A stretch of DNA of 7,256 nucleotides. Origin: Rhodocyclales bacterium. Its GTDB lineage: Bacteria; Pseudomonadota; Gammaproteobacteria; Burkholderiales; Rhodocyclaceae. Location: positions 1 to 7,256 of the forward strand of contig JAJTBM010000146.1 in the NCBI GenBank assembly GCA_021286885.1, given 5' to 3'. Positions 5,038-7,256 of this stretch are shown here, piece after piece. A program made the translations under genes and the position numbers. Every line of letters starts with the position of its first letter. Positions within the stretch are counted from its first letter, which is position 1. The notes beneath the pieces are model-generated. The model saw only the letters and a program-made list of their open reading frames with translations, made no database searches and was not told the origin of the DNA.

Positions 5038-5910
5038 TCAGTAGATCTTGGGTTCGCCGGGGGGGCGGGTCTTGAAGCGGCGGTGCACCCAGTAGTACTG
5101 GGCCGGGATGCGGCGGATGTGGTCTTCGATGCAGGCGTTCATCCGACGGGCGTCCTCTTCGACGCTCTCGCCGGGGAAATCCTGCCAGGGTTCTTCGAAG
5201 CGCACCACGTAGCCGGCGCCGCCCGGCAGGATTTCGGTGATGCAGGGCACCACCACTGCGCCGCCCAGCTTGGCAAAGCGGGGCAGGGCGGCCAGGGTGG
5301 CGGCCTGCACCCCAAAGAAGGGTACGAACACCGATTCGTGGGCCCCGTGGTCCATGTCCGGCAGATAGTAGAAAGGCCGGCAGGCCTTGATGGCCTTGAT
5401 GGACGAGCGGATGCTCTCGTCCCGGCGCAGCAGCAGCTGGTCGCCAAAGCGGCTGCGCCCATGGTAGAGCCAGCGGTCGATCACCGCGTCCCGCTGGCGG
5501 GCGTAGATGCTCACCGAGTCAAACGACATGGCGATCCGGGTGCCGCCCAGATCCAGGCCTAGAAAGTGGGGTGCCAGCAGGATCACCGGCTGGCCGCCAT
5601 CCACCAGGGCGCGCAGGCGCTCCTCGCCCTCGATGCGCACCAGTTGGCGGATGCGCTCGGCGGGGGCAAACCAGGCCAGTCCCCGTTCGATCAGGCTGCG
5701 CCCGGCCAGGGCAAAGTGTTCTCGGGCGAGGGCGCGCCGTTCGGCCTCGGATTTTTCGGGAAAGCACAGGCGCAGATTGGTCAGCACCACCTTGCGCCGG
5801 CCCGGGATCAGCCGGTACAGCAGCTTGCCCAGCCCCCGTCCGATGGGGGCCTGGATGCATAGGGGCAGCCAGTGGAGCAGCCACAGCAGGGCAACGATGA
5901 GGCGGCTCAT
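5038..5910 (-). CDS. lpxL: LpxL/HtrB-family lipid A acyltransferase (HX4D form)
   Basis: 290 residues, within the usual 290-310 of the family. An N-terminal hydrophobic stretch (3-20, LIVALLWLLHWLPLCI) anchors it in the inner membrane. The catalytic motif is H115-FLGL-D120 (LLAPHFLGLD). Further family signatures are IYARQRDAVIDRW (135-147), FYYLPDMDHGAHESVFVPFFG (180-200) and QYYWVHRRFKTRP (271-283). The enzyme transfers a secondary fatty acyl chain from acyl-ACP to the lipid A precursor. It overlaps the upstream acyltransferase by 4 bases (ATGA) and has a strong AGGAGGG ribosome binding site inside the end of that gene, so the two are translationally coupled. The two paralogues probably add acyl chains at different positions; which is which (lpxL, lpxM-like) cannot be decided, so the symbol is family-level. 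Confidence 0.93.
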   Translation of the reverse strand: MSRLIVALLWLLHWLPLCIQAPIGRGLGKLLYRLIPGRRKVVLTNLRLCFPEKSEAERRALAREHFALAGRSLIERGLAWFAPAERIRQLVRIEGEERLRALVDGGQPVILLAPHFLGLDLGGTRIAMSFDSVSIYARQRDAVIDRWLYHGRSRFGDQLLLRRDESIRSSIKAIKACRPFYYLPDMDHGAHESVFVPFFGVQAATLAALPRFAKLGGAVVVPCITEILPGGAGYVVRFEEPWQDFPGESVEEDARRMNACIEDHIRRIPAQYYWVHRRFKTRPPGEPKIY

Positions 5911-6776
5911 GCCTGACCCTCCTGGCCCGGGGCGGCGGGGGCGCTGCCCTTGGGGCGCTTGTAGCGGTTATAGCCCCACAGGTATTGGGACGGGTTTTCG
6001 CGGATCATGGCTTCCACTTCAAGGTTGATGAGAGCGGCGCGGGTGTCCGTGTCGCCTTCCAGGGGCGCGAGGGCCGGGCGGATGCGCATGTGGAAACCAG
6101 CACCGCCGGGCAGGCGCTCGGCCCAGGTGAATAGGGTAGTCACGCCCTTCATTTCCGAAAGCCGGGCGGCCAGGGTCATGGTGTAGGCCGGGCGCCCGAA
6201 GAAGGGTAGCCACAGGCCTTCGCCGGCGCTGGGCACCTGGTCGGGCAGGATGCCGACCACTTCTCGGGCGCGCAGGCACTTGAGCAGGCGCCGCACGCCG
6301 CTCACGTCCGCCGGGGCGATGTTCATGTTGCCCCGCTTGCGTCCGGCCTCCAGCAGGGGACGCAGCACTTCCTTGCGGGGCGGTCGGTACAGCACTGTGA
6401 GGGGCTTGCGCAGGGAGAAGGCCTGGGCGGTGATCTCGAAGCAGCCCAGGTGGGGCGTGATCATCAGGATGCCGTCGCCCCGGGCGTTGGCCGCGTCTAC
6501 ATGCTCCCAACCGCTGATGCGCACCAGCTGCTCAAACTGGCTTTGGGGGTGATGCAGAATCCAGGGCAGCTCCAGGGCCTGCTTGCCGGTTTCGGCCACC
6601 ACCTGGCGCCAGATCCGGTGCGCGTGCTCGGCCCCCAGGGCGTGCTCCAGGTTGGCCCGCAGGCGGCGCCGGTAGGTGGGTGAGGCCAGGTAGGTGATCC
6701 AGCCGGCCAGGGCCCCCAGGCGCTGTACTGTCCCCAGGGAGAGGCCGGCGATAAATGAAAATATTAGTGAAGCCAT
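5907..6776 (-). CDS. lpxL: LpxL/HtrB-family lipid A acyltransferase (HX4E form)
   Basis: 289 residues. A hydrophobic N-terminus (2-30) serves as membrane anchor. The catalytic motif is H109-LGCF-E114 in MITPHLGCFE, with VLYRPPRKEVLRPLLEAGR (128-146), VGILPDQVPSAGEGLWLPFFG (174-194) and SQYLWGYNRYKRP (263-275) as family signatures. It should acylate a lipid A intermediate at the cytoplasmic face of the inner membrane. It is the first gene of the minus-strand lipid A pair and points away from metK, an arrangement I recall from betaproteobacteria. No good Shine-Dalgarno is seen before the chosen ATG at 6776, but the protein end matches the family well. The Ala/Pro/Gly-rich tail (277-289) is longer than needed and probably flexible. 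Symbol is family-level. Confidence 0.93.
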   Translation of the reverse strand: MASLIFSFIAGLSLGTVQRLGALAGWITYLASPTYRRRLRANLEHALGAEHAHRIWRQVVAETGKQALELPWILHHPQSQFEQLVRISGWEHVDAANARGDGILMITPHLGCFEITAQAFSLRKPLTVLYRPPRKEVLRPLLEAGRKRGNMNIAPADVSGVRRLLKCLRAREVVGILPDQVPSAGEGLWLPFFGRPAYTMTLAARLSEMKGVTTLFTWAERLPGGAGFHMRIRPALAPLEGDTDTRAALINLEVEAMIRENPSQYLWGYNRYKRPKGSAPAAPGQEGQA

Positions 6777-6830
6777 CGGGCGAGTATCCGCAGTTTGTCC
6801 GCTCAGGTTGGCAAAGTAACACCCTCCGCA

Positions 6831-6858
6831 TTGACGGGCGGATGGGCAAAGCTATAAT
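6831..6858 (+). promoter_or_regulatory. Strong sigma-70 promoter of metK
   Basis: TTGACG (6831-6836) and a perfect TATAAT (6853-6858) with a 16-base spacer. Transcription should start near 6863-6866, exactly where the first strand of the leader pseudoknot begins. It lies 55 bases upstream of, and divergent from, the acyltransferase gene start. Confidence 0.85.
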
Positions 6859-6863
6859 TGTGA

Positions 6864-6947
6864 TTCCGCCGAGTTAATCCGACAACTTGCAGGGCGGGAG
6901 CACAGGCACCTTAGCGGTGTCGCGGCGCTCAAAAAATGCTGCTAAAG
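6864..6947 (+). promoter_or_regulatory. SAM-II-like pseudoknot, candidate metK riboswitch aptamer
   Basis: Stem P1 pairs TTCCGCC (6864-6870) with GGCGGGA (6893-6899), 7 bp with one U-G. Its loop GAGTTAATCCGACAACTT is followed by GCAG (6889-6892), which pairs with CTGC (6939-6942) to form P2, giving an H-type pseudoknot. The SAM-II class shares this topology, a U-rich first loop, the UUGCA element just before the P1 3' strand, and a 3' end with an A-run then GCUAAA; here CTTGCAG, an A6 run and GCTGCTAAAG are present. Unlike the compact ~52-base SAM-II, the third loop carries an extra hairpin (GGCACC 6905-6910 with GGTGTC 6916-6921). P2 is shorter than usual. The position, at the transcript start and before metK, is that expected of a SAM sensor. 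Ligand and class are inferred. Confidence 0.55.
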
Positions 6948-6963
6948 CGTCGCCGCCAGGACT

Positions 6964-7010
6964 AATCCCCAGAGACGGCAACGCCGTCAAATCTGGGGAT
7001 TTTTGTTTTT
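6964..7010 (+). terminator. Strong intrinsic terminator in the metK leader
   Basis: AATCCCCAGA (6964-6973) pairs perfectly with TCTGGGGATT (6992-7001); inside it GACGGC (6974-6979) pairs with GCCGTC (6983-6988) around the loop AAC, with a 3-base A bulge. A T-rich tail TTTTGTTTTT follows to 7010. It lies between the promoter and the metK ribosome binding site, so metK can be expressed only by read-through; this marks the leader as an attenuator or riboswitch expression platform. Confidence 0.9.
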
Positions 7011-7015
7011 AGGAG
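7011..7015 (+). promoter_or_regulatory. metK ribosome binding site
   Basis: AGGAG ends 10 bases before the metK ATG and begins directly after the terminator T-tract. It is outside the terminator stem, which favours control at transcription rather than at translation. Confidence 0.8.
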
Positions 7016-7025
7016 CGCTTCATCC

Positions 7026-7256
7026 ATGGCTAACGAGTTTCTGTTCACTTCCGAATCCGTTTCCGAAGGTCACCCCGACAAGGTCGCCGACCAGATTTCC
7101 GATGCAGTCCTTGACGCCATCCTGGCCCAGGACCCCCGTGGCCGTGTGGCCTGCGAAACCCTGGTGTCCACCGGCCTCGTGGTGATCTCCGGTGAAATCA
7201 CCACCCGCGCCGACATCAACTACATGGACATTGCGCGGGACACCATCAAGCGCATC
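7026..7256 (+). CDS. metK: S-adenosylmethionine synthetase (3' end outside window)
   Basis: The first 77 residues of MetK, which makes SAM from methionine and ATP in the cytoplasm. The start [20 protein letters not shown] is the textbook N-terminus; SEGHPDK (13-19) contains His16 and Asp18 of the ATP/metal site, followed by [31 protein letters not shown] (43-60) carries Glu44 and Glu57 of the active-site region. The family is about 385-390 residues, so some 80% lies off the right edge. It is expressed from the promoter at 6831-6858 through a leader with a pseudoknot and terminator, so feedback by SAM is likely. In many betaproteobacteria ahcY and metF follow; that lies outside this window. 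Confidence 0.97.
   Translation, partial: MANEFLFTSESVSEGHPDKVADQISDAVLDAILAQDPRGRVACETLVSTGLVVISGEITTRADINYMDIARDTIKRI

Noticed and set aside
3806..5562. Several long open frames on both strands across the MFS and acyltransferase genes
   Set aside because: Their products are Gly/Ala/Gln/Arg/Pro-rich with no family features, and they lie over well-supported genes; they result from high GC.
6892..6960. SAH riboswitch before metK (GGCGCTCA and CCAGG elements present)
   Set aside because: The SAH aptamer needs GAGGAGCGCUGC, then CCAGGCUCG, then GCGCUCA in that order; here GCGCTCA comes before CCAGG and the first element is missing.
6864..7010. Independent small RNA ending at the terminator
   Set aside because: Possible in principle, but the metK Shine-Dalgarno follows the T-tract directly and no other promoter for metK is seen, so a leader with attenuation explains it better.

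Overview
The window looks like a chromosomal segment of a GC-rich betaproteobacterium, most likely Rhodocyclales-like. That is an inference from protein style, codon use and the layout of two lipid A acyltransferase genes divergent from metK; no search was possible. No mobile element, CRISPR array, tRNA or rRNA is visible.

Left part (1-3260). A minus-strand, secreted amidohydrolase-like gene enters from the left edge, cut off at its 3' end. A T-rich, low-GC gap of about 400 bases separates it from a compact plus-strand cassette: an XRE-type regulator with a cysteine-containing tail, a receiver-like/winged-helix protein, a small Ras-like (MglA/COG2229-type) GTPase, a Roadblock/LC7 protein and, after 92 bases, a 97-residue protein that resembles the C-terminal part of a Roadblock fold. 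The first four genes are separated by 12 and 3 bases and then overlap by 11, so they are probably one transcript. The set recalls both MglA/MglB polarity switches and the GTPase-Roadblock-winged-helix part of actinobacterial conservons, but no sensor kinase is present in the window. It is the best candidate here for a little-described signalling module.

Middle and right part (3262-6776), all on the minus strand: a YjbQ/UPF0047 protein, an MFS transporter, and two tandem LpxL/HtrB-family acyltransferases joined by an ATGA overlap. The acyltransferases should finish lipid A acylation at the inner membrane. The MFS gene lies 39 bases behind them and may be co-transcribed. Convergent hairpins separate this block from the GTPase cassette.

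Right edge (6831-7256). A very good sigma-70 promoter drives a structured leader of about 160 bases followed by metK (S-adenosylmethionine synthetase, 3' end outside the window). The leader starts almost exactly at an H-type pseudoknot that resembles a SAM-II-class riboswitch with an extra hairpin in its long loop. It ends in a strong intrinsic terminator directly before the metK ribosome binding site. A competing antiterminator can be drawn, giving a plausible feedback OFF-switch by SAM on its own synthetase gene.
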